This document shows, in pieces, positions 27,357-34,968 of a stretch of 64,000 bases of DNA; the stretch's first letter is position 1, and each line of letters begins with the position of its first letter. The position numbers and the translations under genes are program-made. This stretch comes from Novosphingobium colocasiae (GTDB lineage: Bacteria > Pseudomonadota > Alphaproteobacteria > Sphingomonadales > Sphingomonadaceae). The notes beneath the pieces were generated by a model that worked only from the letters and a program-made list of their open reading frames with translations, was not told where the DNA came from and did no database searches. The stretch is from NCBI RefSeq assembly GCF_014652555.1, contig NZ_BMZA01000002.1, forward strand, positions 434,001-498,000, read 5' to 3'.

Positions 27357-27857
27357 TCAGCCCAGCGACGCGACGGGCGGCAGTTCGGACCGGTCGGGAT
27401 CGATCCCCACGCCCTGGAACCAGGTGCGCTGGCGCTGCGCATCCTTTTCGCCATAGGCCAGCACCGCCGCCCAGGCTTCGGGGCCCAGCGGGCGGGTGCC
27501 CTCCTCGCCCAGGATCACCTTGTCCACCGCCGCGCCGACCGCGCAGATCGAAGCGTTCAGTGCGTCGATATCCTGCCAGTCGATCCGCGCCGTGGCTTCG
27601 GCGGCGGCGCTCAGTTCGCGCGCCTGATCGTCCGCAACCTGCGGGATCAGCGCCCACGCCAGGTCCACCAGCGCCGCCAGCGATCCCGCTTCGAAGCGCA
27701 CAGCATGCCGCCACTGGTCCTTGATGATGGCCAGATGGCCGGCGATCAGCCGCGCCTGTTCGCGCGCCAGGCTCTGGTCGCCGGGGATCGCCGGCAGGAC
27801 GATATCCTCGATCGACTTGATCATGTTGCGCAGGCGCAGATCGATACCCGGAAGCAT
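27357..27857 (-). CDS. Unrecognised 166-residue protein coupled to a phosphotransferase
   Basis: I do not recognise the family. The predicted protein is mostly helical, starts MLPGIDLRLRNMIKSIEDIVLPAI, has no signal peptide, membrane segment or cysteine cluster, and contains one CAV tripeptide. Helices of about 30 residues (EQARLIAGHLAIIKDQWRHAV; DDQARELSAAAEATAR) suggest an alpha-helical bundle. A strong GGGAGG ribosome-binding site precedes the ATG. The start overlaps the phosphotransferase stop by one base, implying translational coupling and a related function, perhaps as a partner subunit. Confidence 0.7.
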   Translation of the reverse strand: MLPGIDLRLRNMIKSIEDIVLPAIPGDQSLAREQARLIAGHLAIIKDQWRHAVRFEAGSLAALVDLAWALIPQVADDQARELSAAAEATARIDWQDIDALNASICAVGAAVDKVILGEEGTRPLGPEAWAAVLAYGEKDAQRQRTWFQGVGIDPDRSELPPVASLG

Positions 27858-29056
27858 CAGATTTCCTCCCGTATCATCTTGACGATCTGGTTGAGGAAGA
27901 CGCCCCCCGCCGCCCCCAGCCAGGTGAGCACGTTTTCCTGATGGTTGTTGTGCTCGTGCGCGGCGCGCAGCGCCTGGCCGAGGTCCATCGAGGCGCACTT
28001 GTAGGCGTTGAGGATCTCGTAATAGCGCAGCGTCTTCGGATCCACGACATTGCCGGACTGCGCCTCGTACCGGGCGATGAATTCGTCACGCGGGAGAAGG
28101 CCTGAGACGAGGAAATTGCCGGCACTGTCCCAGTTGCCGAACAGGCGCTGGATCGCCCAGGCAATATCCTCGTGATAGTCGCCCAGATGCCCCAGTTCCC
28201 AGTCGAGAATGGCGGTGAAGCGGCCGCTGGGCTCTTCGAACATGAAGTTGCCGATCCTGAGATCGCCATGAACCACCACCGGGTTTTCGCAAACCGGCAG
28301 GTTTTCGCGCAGCCAGCGTTCGCACAGGGTGATGACCGGGATCGGTTCGACCACCGCGTTCCACCACAGTTCCGACCAGTAGTTGACCTGCCACAACGCC
28401 GCATCGGTGGTCCCGGGGCGCGGAGCCGCGAACAGGCTGAGATCGGCACCGGCCCAGTCGAAGCCATGCGTCTTGACGAAGGCATCGACGAACTGGGGGG
28501 CCAGCCTGGGGGCCCAGTCGCCCATCTGCGATCCCATGCCGGAGACGCCCTTGGCGGAACTGTCGCTCGGCTCGGTCACGCCGTGGACGAATTCCAGGAT
28601 CGATCCGGGCTGGTCCATCACCTCGGCGTCCATATCGACCAGGCGCACCGGAGCAACCGGCAGCACCGCGCCCATCGCGGTCTGAAGCTGGGCTTCACGG
28701 CCACGGCAGGTCTGGGCGATGCATTCCAGCGGGTCCATCCGCAGGATCAGGCGTTCGCCCTCAGGCAGATCGGCATGAGCGATATCGAAGAAGAACTGCT
28801 CCTTCGAAGCCCCGCCCGACATTCGCCGCACGCCCGAGACGACCACGTCACGCTGGCCATGATGGCTGAAGAAGCGGGTCAGCATCGCCGCGATCTCGGC
28901 ATCGGACTTGGCGCGATAGGGCCCGCGTGGACGCCATTCGACCGTGCGATCAAGAATGACTTTCAGCCGTGGTTCGACGGCGGTGCGATCCCAGGGATCG
29001 CTGTTTCGGGTTGCCGTTGCCGGTGCATCTTGGATCGCGTTCACGTCAGTTGCCAT
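27857..29056 (-). CDS. APH/ACAD10-like phosphotransferase family protein
   Basis: A 399-residue protein of the aminoglycoside phosphotransferase (APH) fold. The catalytic Brenner motif HGDLRIGN is at 263-270 and the metal-binding ILDWE at 283-287. The N-lobe nucleotide loop includes MSGGASKEQFFFDI and the ATP-binding Arg/Lys region ERLILRMDP. In bacteria such kinases often phosphorylate hydroxyacyl or sterol-like intermediates in catabolic clusters, as with 4-hydroxyacyl-CoA in the ACAD10/11 pathway. That role is inferred, since no acyl-CoA dehydrogenase lies alongside. It leads the minus-strand run 29056-25468. GGACGGGAA precedes the ATG. Confidence 0.8.
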   Translation of the reverse strand: MATDVNAIQDAPATATRNSDPWDRTAVEPRLKVILDRTVEWRPRGPYRAKSDAEIAAMLTRFFSHHGQRDVVVSGVRRMSGGASKEQFFFDIAHADLPEGERLILRMDPLECIAQTCRGREAQLQTAMGAVLPVAPVRLVDMDAEVMDQPGSILEFVHGVTEPSDSSAKGVSGMGSQMGDWAPRLAPQFVDAFVKTHGFDWAGADLSLFAAPRPGTTDAALWQVNYWSELWWNAVVEPIPVITLCERWLRENLPVCENPVVVHGDLRIGNFMFEEPSGRFTAILDWELGHLGDYHEDIAWAIQRLFGNWDSAGNFLVSGLLPRDEFIARYEAQSGNVVDPKTLRYYEILNAYKCASMDLGQALRAAHEHNNHQENVLTWLGAAGGVFLNQIVKMIREEI

Positions 29057-29396
29057 TTCCCGTCCAGAGGGAGGACATACCTCCCTTCTCCCATACCGCC
29101 GCAGACTTCTCGTGAGCTTGCGGGCATCTTTTGACCATGTGGAACGTATCGAAAGGATATCGCCAGTGGAACAGTGACGTTACCCGTAAGGGGCACAGGA
29201 AGCGGATGGCCTCTCAAATAGCGAGAAATAGGGTCGAGAGTTGGATCCCGACGCACAGCGCCGGAGCCCGAAGCAGGAAAAGCCGCGCCGATCCGGCCCA
29301 TTGGGCCGGATCGGCGCAGCACTCTCCGGTCGCCTGGCCTCTCAGAACTAATCCCCGGGAAGACTTACGCTTTCCCGGGGATCACCCTCATTCCTG
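29057..29396. other. 340-bp intergenic region between phosphotransferase and TonB receptor genes
   Basis: No gene is supported here. The part next to the phosphotransferase holds a small hairpin GGGAGG/CCTCCC (29069-29085) in its 5' leader and presumably its promoter, which I could not identify. The distal part (29278-29382) holds the two-hairpin terminator of the TonB receptor gene. Confidence 0.5.
29278..29382 (-). terminator. Two-hairpin terminator of the TonB receptor gene
   Basis: Read on the minus strand, the first hairpin after the TAA stop pairs 29372-29382 with 29351-29361 (ATCCCCGGGAA type, 11 bp). The second is a perfect 15-bp stem (29303-29317 with 29285-29299) around ATT, followed within two bases by TTTT (29281-29278). 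The second has the form of an intrinsic terminator. Confidence 0.75.
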
Positions 29397-31931
29397 TTAC
29401 TGCACCTTCATCGCGATCGTGAGGCCATAGGTGGCCGGCATGCCCGCAAAGCGAGCGGCCGAGTCCGCCGAGGAGATCACGTTGGTCCAGTAGTACTTGT
29501 TGAACATGTTCTTGGCCCAGAACATCAGCTTCCAGGCCCCGTCCTTGCCTTCGACGCCCACGCGGCCATCGACCGTCGCGTAGCCGTTGAGCATGAACGG
29601 ATTCTTCACGCCCGGAGCGAGGAAGCATACGTCGGTCCCATCCGTTGCCGTCTGGCAAGGACTTTCGCCCTTTAGACCGAGATAATCCATCCGCTCCGAG
29701 CCTAGCTGCGAATCTGCCTTAGTTCGTGCGCTGACCGACACACCGATGAACGGGGTCAGACCGCCCGACGTCTCATAGCGGTAGTCCAGATTGACCGAAC
29801 CCGACCATTCCGGCGTAAACGGCAGCGGATCGCCGACAAAATTGTCGGCCGTACCCAACACGTTATAGTTCTTGGGAGGCTCCGGGCTCTTGAGGATTTT
29901 CGAACTCAAATAGGTCACTGCGCCGCTCAGAGTGAGCCCTGAAGTCGGACGTACCGTCACATCAGCCTCGAATCCGGCAATCCGTGACTTCGGAATGTTG
30001 ACCAGCGTTTCAAGACCGCCGAAGATCGGATCAAGCAGTCGGCCACGAACCTGCTTGTCGCGGTAGTCCATGTAGAACCCCGCAGCATTTAGCTGAACGA
30101 CGCGATCGAACATGCTCGCCTTGAAACCCGCCTCGAACGCCGTCACATATTCCTGATTGACCGGCCTTAGAGCAACAGCATTCGCAGCCGCGAGGCTGGG
30201 GAACGAGCCTGCCTTGTAGCCACGCGAGACGTTCGCGTAGAGCAGAACATCAGGATTGACCTTGTAGTCAACGCCCACGCGCCAGGATACGTTGTCTTCC
30301 TTGAGGTTCCCACGGAAGACTTCGCCCGGCATGAAGGAGCTGTTGAGCGTGTAGTTCTGGTCAGGCGTGATCGGCGTGAACGGCAAGGGCAACGGATTGC
30401 CTGCCGCGTCGGTCGGCACACCGTTTTCGTTGTAGTAGTCGCTGGTAACGCCGTTCAGCAACGCGCCGAGGTAGTTGAAGAACTTGTTCACGTTGCCGTT
30501 TTCGGTGGTGTACGAAATCAGCGCGTTGCGGTTCTTCGAGCTGGTGTAACGCGCTGCTGCCTTGAGGGTCAGACTCGGCGAGACATCGAATTCCAGGTTG
30601 GTGAACGCGGCGATGTTTTCGATCTTCTGCTTGTTCGTCACACCCGAATAGTTGATGAAGAACAGCGACGAGTCATGGCTGGTATTATCGAAATAACGCA
30701 GGCCCTGATCTTCGAACGTGGTGCTCTTTTCATAGTTGCCGCCAACCATCCAGCGGAACGCGCCGGTCTGGTCGTTGGACAGGCGCAGTTCCTGGCTGAA
30801 GCTGTGGATATAGCCGTCGCTCTTCTCAAGATCGTAAGTGACCTGCTTCATGCCGTCGCCATCAATGCCCTGACGCTGCTTGAAATCAGCATATGACGTG
30901 ATCGAGGTCAGCGTCATTCCGCTCAGGTCAAGGTCGGCACGCAGCGAACCCTGCCACATGCGACGATTGCCAAAGGGATCGAGGTTGTTTTCGCCCCAGG
31001 TGCTTTCCGGGCCGAAGCCGTAGGGAAGCGTGGACGAAGCCGGCGACAGGCCCGGGTCACGCACCAGCGTGCTCCAGTCAGCGATGCGCGGATTGCCGCC
31101 GCTCCAGGTCGGGTTCAGGTAGAACGGGTGACGCGCTTCACGCTCTGCGCTCCAGTTCTGCACGCGGATGCCGACAAGCTGCTGGGCCTGCGGCTGCGAC
31201 TTGTCGCGCCAGCCTGACAGCATGCCTTCCAGCTTCAGGTTGCCAAGGTCGGCATCCAGGATGAAGCGGCCCGCGATATACGACTGATGGCCGTTGCCGT
31301 CGTCGCGCGTGGCGCTGTACTGCCAGTCATCCATGTGACGACCGTTCATCGCCAGACGGGCGCGGACATTCTCGGTCAGCGGGCCGGACAGGAAGGCGTT
31401 GGCTTCGATCGCGTTGAAGCGGCCGTAGCTGATGTCGCCGCCGGCCTGGAACGTGTCGGTCGGCTTGTTGGCGATGTAGTTGATCGCACCACCGGTCGAG
31501 TTCTGGCCGAACAGGGTACCCTGCGGACCCTTCAGCACTTCGATGCGCTGCACGTCGAACGCCGAGTGCGCAGCGAGCGCCGGGAAAGGCTGCGGGACCT
31601 GGTCGACGTAAACCGAAACGGCCGGATAGACGCCCAGCGAGCTTTCGTTGAAGCCGACGCCGCGCAGCGTCAGGATCGGGGTGCCGGTGTTGGACGGCGC
31701 GAAGGCAAGGCCGGGGATGGCGGAGGCCACATCGGCCAGCGAGGTAATGCCGCGCTCTTGCAGAGCGGCACCGCCGATTGCGGTGATGGTCAGACCGACG
31801 TCGTTGAGGTTCTGTTCGCGCTTGTTCGCGGTGACGACGATTTCGCCGCCTTCATCCTGGGCCTGCGCTGCAGCCGGCGCGACCAGCGCAGCCACAAACG
31901 TGCCAAGCATCAATCTGGTACGAAGATTCAT
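29397..31931 (-). CDS. TonB-dependent outer-membrane receptor
   Basis: An 844-residue outer-membrane receptor that imports a substrate using TonB-transmitted energy. The signal peptide MNLRTRLMLGTFVAALVAPA ends at AQA-QD. The N-terminal plug starts EIVVTANKREQNL, a TonB-box-like segment, and contains PQGTLFGQNSTGGAINY. The long beta-barrel ends in LTIAMKVQ. The sequence belongs to the large sphingomonad group of receptors often found with catabolic clusters for aromatic or terpenoid compounds; the ligand is not known. The ATG at 31931 has GGGGGACGGAAG upstream and gives the signal peptide. A consensus-like promoter lies 55-80 bp upstream. Confidence 0.94.
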   Translation of the reverse strand: MNLRTRLMLGTFVAALVAPAAAQAQDEGGEIVVTANKREQNLNDVGLTITAIGGAALQERGITSLADVASAIPGLAFAPSNTGTPILTLRGVGFNESSLGVYPAVSVYVDQVPQPFPALAAHSAFDVQRIEVLKGPQGTLFGQNSTGGAINYIANKPTDTFQAGGDISYGRFNAIEANAFLSGPLTENVRARLAMNGRHMDDWQYSATRDDGNGHQSYIAGRFILDADLGNLKLEGMLSGWRDKSQPQAQQLVGIRVQNWSAEREARHPFYLNPTWSGGNPRIADWSTLVRDPGLSPASSTLPYGFGPESTWGENNLDPFGNRRMWQGSLRADLDLSGMTLTSITSYADFKQRQGIDGDGMKQVTYDLEKSDGYIHSFSQELRLSNDQTGAFRWMVGGNYEKSTTFEDQGLRYFDNTSHDSSLFFINYSGVTNKQKIENIAAFTNLEFDVSPSLTLKAAARYTSSKNRNALISYTTENGNVNKFFNYLGALLNGVTSDYYNENGVPTDAAGNPLPLPFTPITPDQNYTLNSSFMPGEVFRGNLKEDNVSWRVGVDYKVNPDVLLYANVSRGYKAGSFPSLAAANAVALRPVNQEYVTAFEAGFKASMFDRVVQLNAAGFYMDYRDKQVRGRLLDPIFGGLETLVNIPKSRIAGFEADVTVRPTSGLTLSGAVTYLSSKILKSPEPPKNYNVLGTADNFVGDPLPFTPEWSGSVNLDYRYETSGGLTPFIGVSVSARTKADSQLGSERMDYLGLKGESPCQTATDGTDVCFLAPGVKNPFMLNGYATVDGRVGVEGKDGAWKLMFWAKNMFNKYYWTNVISSADSAARFAGMPATYGLTIAMKVQ

Positions 31932-31983
31932 CTTCCGTCCCCCTAGAGTATTTTTGTTTACCCGACGTTCAATCGGTTTTTCG

Positions 31984-32012
31984 GCTATATTTTTACGGTC
32001 GCCCGCTGTCAA
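31984..32012 (-). promoter_or_regulatory. Sigma70-type promoter of the TonB receptor gene
   Basis: On the minus strand a consensus -35 TTGACA (32012-32007) is followed after exactly 17 bp by TATAGC (31989-31984). Transcription would start near 31977, giving a leader of about 46 nt before the ATG at 31931. This is the best promoter sequence in the window and suggests substantial basal expression. Confidence 0.72.
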
Positions 32013-32174
32013 TAATTCCCACGAATTCCTGACAGATTGGTCATATTTTTTGGGTATGGTGGACATATTGTCACACCTTCCCCTCCAAAACGAAGTCGGC
32101 TTTCGATCGCCTGTTTGCGCACGTGCAGCATAACCGATGCCCCGTCATAAATGCGGGGTATCCGGATTTTCTGA

Positions 32175-32915
32175 TCAGCGGGCCAGATATCCCCCATCGA
32201 CCGGATAATAGGCACCGGTGGCAAAACTGGCGCGGGGCGATGCCAGAAACGCAACGATTGCGGCGATTTCTTCAGGTCGGCCAAGCCGCCCAAGGGGGTG
32301 CAGCGCAGCGATCTCGTCGATGTTGGTCAGCGTCGCCTGCTGCAGCAACGGGGTGTCGATATAACCCGGCCCGATAGCGTTAATCCGAATATTTTGCGCC
32401 GCAACATCAAGCGCAGCGGCTTTGGTCAGGCCAACCACCCCATGCTTGCTCGCCACGTAAGGTGCGGCACCGACGGTGGAGACAGCCCCCATGATCGAGG
32501 AGATGTTGATGATCGACCCGCCGGATTCGCTCATCGCCCGCACCTCCGCCCGCATCGACAGGAACAGGCCGGTCAGATTGACGCCGATGACCTGATCCCA
32601 CAGCCGCGTTTCGATGTCGCCGAACAGCGTCTTCGGGCTGGTGATACCGGCGCAATTGACCGCCACGTCCAGCCTGCCGAATCGCTCGACCGCCAGCGCC
32701 ACCATCGCTGCGCACTGGTCCTCGGACGTCACGTCCACGCCGATCGCCACGGCACCGGCTCCCAACTCGGCCGCCAGCGCCGCGGCCTGCTCCTCGTTGC
32801 GATCGGCGACGACGATGCTGGCACCCTCGCCCGCCAGTACGCGGCAGCACATCGCGCCGATGCCGGATGCGCCGCCGGTGACCAGCGCCACCTTTCCTTC
32901 AAGCCCAAGATCCAT
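32175..32915 (-). CDS. SDR-family NAD(P)-dependent oxidoreductase
   Basis: A 246-residue classical short-chain dehydrogenase with TGGASGIG at 13-20, NCAG at 87-90, and Ser139/140, Tyr153 and Lys157 (YVASK) as catalytic residues. The C-terminal FATGAYYPVDGG closes the fold. Its ribosome-binding site AGGAGG lies inside the end of the upstream hydrolase gene, and only one base separates that stop from its ATG, so the two are translated from one mRNA. It probably oxidises an alcohol released by the hydrolase, for example after lactone or ester opening; this is inference. Confidence 0.9.
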   Translation of the reverse strand: MDLGLEGKVALVTGGASGIGAMCCRVLAGEGASIVVADRNEEQAAALAAELGAGAVAIGVDVTSEDQCAAMVALAVERFGRLDVAVNCAGITSPKTLFGDIETRLWDQVIGVNLTGLFLSMRAEVRAMSESGGSIINISSIMGAVSTVGAAPYVASKHGVVGLTKAAALDVAAQNIRINAIGPGYIDTPLLQQATLTNIDEIAALHPLGRLGRPEEIAAIVAFLASPRASFATGAYYPVDGGYLAR

Positions 32916-32916
32916 G

Positions 32917-33750
32917 CTAACGTCCTCCTGTTGCGCCGCTATCGACAGCGATTTCCTGCAAGAATTCCTCGATGGCGCGGTTCACCTGCGCCGGATGGGT
33001 CAGATTGACGGCATGTGGCCCACCCTCGATCAGGGTCACGCCGCGCGGATCCGGCACAGCAGCCGGCGTCCGCAGCCCCAGTTCATGCGACGTCGCGATA
33101 TCCGCCAGCCCGTGGATGGTCGCGACCGGCAGGGTCACTTCGCCGAGCCGGTGCCACAAGGGATCGATCGTCATCAGCGCCCCGGTCGCATCGCGCACCT
33201 GCGCCTGCGTCATATTGCGCCAGTGCTGATGCCAGGTGGCGTGATCCACCCCCGGCCCGAGGATGAACGAGGCGAGAAACTCCAGCTTATCCGCATCCGG
33301 TCCGTGATCGATCCAGTCCCCGATCATCCGCGCGAAGCTGTCATCCAGGCCTTCGGGCATCGCCCCGGCCTGAGTCGCGAGCTGAACCAGGCCGGCCAGA
33401 CGGCCGGGCCGCAACAGCGCCGCCCGCATGCCCACCAGCCCGCCCTGGCTCATCCCCACGTGGACCACGCGCGCGAGATCCAGCGCATCGCAGATCGCCA
33501 GCAGATCACGGGCGGAATCCCAGTAATCGAACGGCCCGTCCCAGCGCGTGTCGCCATGCCCCCGCGCATCCCAGGCGACACAGCGATAACGGGCGCGAAA
33601 ATGATCCACCTGCGGCGCGAACATCTGGCGGTTCATCATGAAACCATGACTGAACACCAGCACCGGGCCATCCGCATTGCCATCGGCAGGACCAGTATCG
33701 TCCACGGCAAGCTGCGCGCCGCCGGGCGAGGCGATCAGGCGAACTGGCAT
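32917..33750 (-). CDS. Alpha/beta-fold hydrolase
   Basis: A 277-residue alpha/beta hydrolase. The nucleophile elbow GMSQGG places the catalytic serine at 101; the oxyanion region is FSHGFMMN (33-40) and the late catalytic histidine is in EGGPHAVNL. The cap region is short. 3-oxoadipate enol-lactonase-like and esterase members look like this, so it could open the ester or lactone made by a BVMO; this is inference from context. The start follows AAAGGGAG. It is coupled to the SDR downstream. A 19-bp ATCCGA-N7-TCGGAT dyad lies about 160 bp upstream of the start. Confidence 0.85.
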   Translation of the reverse strand: MPVRLIASPGGAQLAVDDTGPADGNADGPVLVFSHGFMMNRQMFAPQVDHFRARYRCVAWDARGHGDTRWDGPFDYWDSARDLLAICDALDLARVVHVGMSQGGLVGMRAALLRPGRLAGLVQLATQAGAMPEGLDDSFARMIGDWIDHGPDADKLEFLASFILGPGVDHATWHQHWRNMTQAQVRDATGALMTIDPLWHRLGEVTLPVATIHGLADIATSHELGLRTPAAVPDPRGVTLIEGGPHAVNLTHPAQVNRAIEEFLQEIAVDSGATGGR

Positions 33751-33910
33751 CTTCTACTCCCTTTTTTTCAAAGCCGAGAAGGTATGATCAATCCTTCCTC
33801 CACAATGGCCCATTGTATGGGTTTCGTTGCTTTCACTGCTTCGGCGTTCACGGATAAGCTGATATTTTCCAGTTGGTGATAAAAGATCCAGAATGGATGG
33901 ACCCTGCAAT

Positions 33911-33929
33911 ATCCGACTTGTAATCGGAT
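33911..33929. promoter_or_regulatory. 19-bp dyad ATCCGA-N7-TCGGAT upstream of the hydrolase-SDR unit
   Basis: ATCCGA (33911-33916) and TCGGAT (33924-33929) are separated by seven bases, exactly the geometry and arms of the dyad at 8761-8779. It lies in the 248-bp AT-rich spacer between two minus-strand genes, where the promoter of the hydrolase gene is expected. A shared regulator is inferred. Confidence 0.6.
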
Positions 33930-33998
33930 TTAAATCACATGCCCCAAAGTCCAACCATTTCCGAGCAGCGACGAGAGCGCGCCACCGCCGCGCCGGCC

Positions 33999-34766
33999 TC
34001 AGATCGCGCTGATGCCGCCGTCGATCGGATAGAGCGCCCCGTTGATGAAGCCGCTGGCGGGTGAGAGCAGGAAGGCCGTCAGCCCCGCAACCTCGTCAGC
34101 CCGTCCGAAGCGGCGGCTCGGCATCTGCGCCATCCGCGCCCGCGCCTGCTCCGAAGGCTGACCCGGGCTGCTGCCATAGATCGCATCGATCATCCGCCCC
34201 TCGATCGGGCCAGGACACACCGCGTTCACGCGGATGCCGCGCGGCCCGCATTCCACCGCCGCAGAGCGCGTCAGCCCGATCACCGCGTGCTTGCTCGCCA
34301 CATAGGCGCTGACCAGCGCCGCGCCCTTGATTCCGCCGGTGCTGCCGAGGTTGACGATCGATCCGCCCGCCCCCGCCATACGCGGGACGCCGTATTTGAG
34401 GCCGAGGAAAAGGCCGGTGACGTTCACGTCCATCACCTTGCGGAACATCGCCAGGTCGAAATCCTCGATCGGCATCGGCGGATTTTCGATTCCCGCAGCG
34501 TTGACCAGCCCGTCGATCCGGTCCCCCGCCGCCGCGAACGCCGCACGCATCGACGTTTCATCGGTCACATCGACCACGCGCACCTCGATCTGCGCCGGCG
34601 CGCCGAGCGTTTCGCGCAGGCGATCAAGCGCCGCAGCATCGCGGTCGAATACACGAAGCTGCGCACCCAGTTCAACGAACTGCCGCGCCATCGCCGTCCC
34701 GATATCCCCGCCACCGCCGACCAGCACGATGTGCATCCCGCCAAGATCAACCAGCGGCACCGTCAC
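33999..34766 (-). CDS. SDR-family oxidoreductase
   Basis: A 255-residue short-chain dehydrogenase. The cofactor motif is unusual, GGGGDIG at 17-23 in place of TGGxxGIG. NAAG (89-92) and the catalytic Tyr155/Lys159 (YVASK) are normal, with Ser142 likely the third residue. GALYPIDGG ends the fold. It starts with GTG, preceded by AAGGA. It is the last gene of the catabolic block and is divergent from the PQQ glucose dehydrogenase. The substrate is unknown. Confidence 0.87.
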   Translation of the reverse strand: MTVPLVDLGGMHIVLVGGGGDIGTAMARQFVELGAQLRVFDRDAAALDRLRETLGAPAQIEVRVVDVTDETSMRAAFAAAGDRIDGLVNAAGIENPPMPIEDFDLAMFRKVMDVNVTGLFLGLKYGVPRMAGAGGSIVNLGSTGGIKGAALVSAYVASKHAVIGLTRSAAVECGPRGIRVNAVCPGPIEGRMIDAIYGSSPGQPSEQARARMAQMPSRRFGRADEVAGLTAFLLSPASGFINGALYPIDGGISAI

Positions 34767-34878
34767 GCTGCCAATCCTTCGCTAATCAGCCCATCGCGGG
34801 CCGCCGCCCGATCGCGCCGTTGTGCCATCCTTCGGCTCCCATGTTGTGCCGAGCGCGATTCCCGCTCCTGTCCTGCCT

Positions 34879-34892
34879 ATCGACCGGTCGAT
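34879..34892. promoter_or_regulatory. 14-bp palindrome in the SDR / glucose dehydrogenase divergent region
   Basis: ATCGACCGGTCGAT is a perfect palindrome 77 bp before the glucose dehydrogenase start and about 110 bp from the divergent SDR start. ACCGGT-centred palindromes are common TetR-family operators. No TetR gene is present in the window. Confidence 0.35.
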
Positions 34893-34968
34893 CGCTATTG
34901 TCGAGAAAGTTTCGGTATTGTACGCAACTCCATCGGCGCAAAGCCGGGTGTGGAGAGGAGAAGGCCGG

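Noticed and set aside
32139-32161. CCCCG/CGGGG hairpin between the SDR and TonB receptor genes as an SDR terminator
   Set aside because: The stem is only five pairs and no T-run follows on the minus strand, so it cannot be called a terminator; the TonB promoter lies further on.
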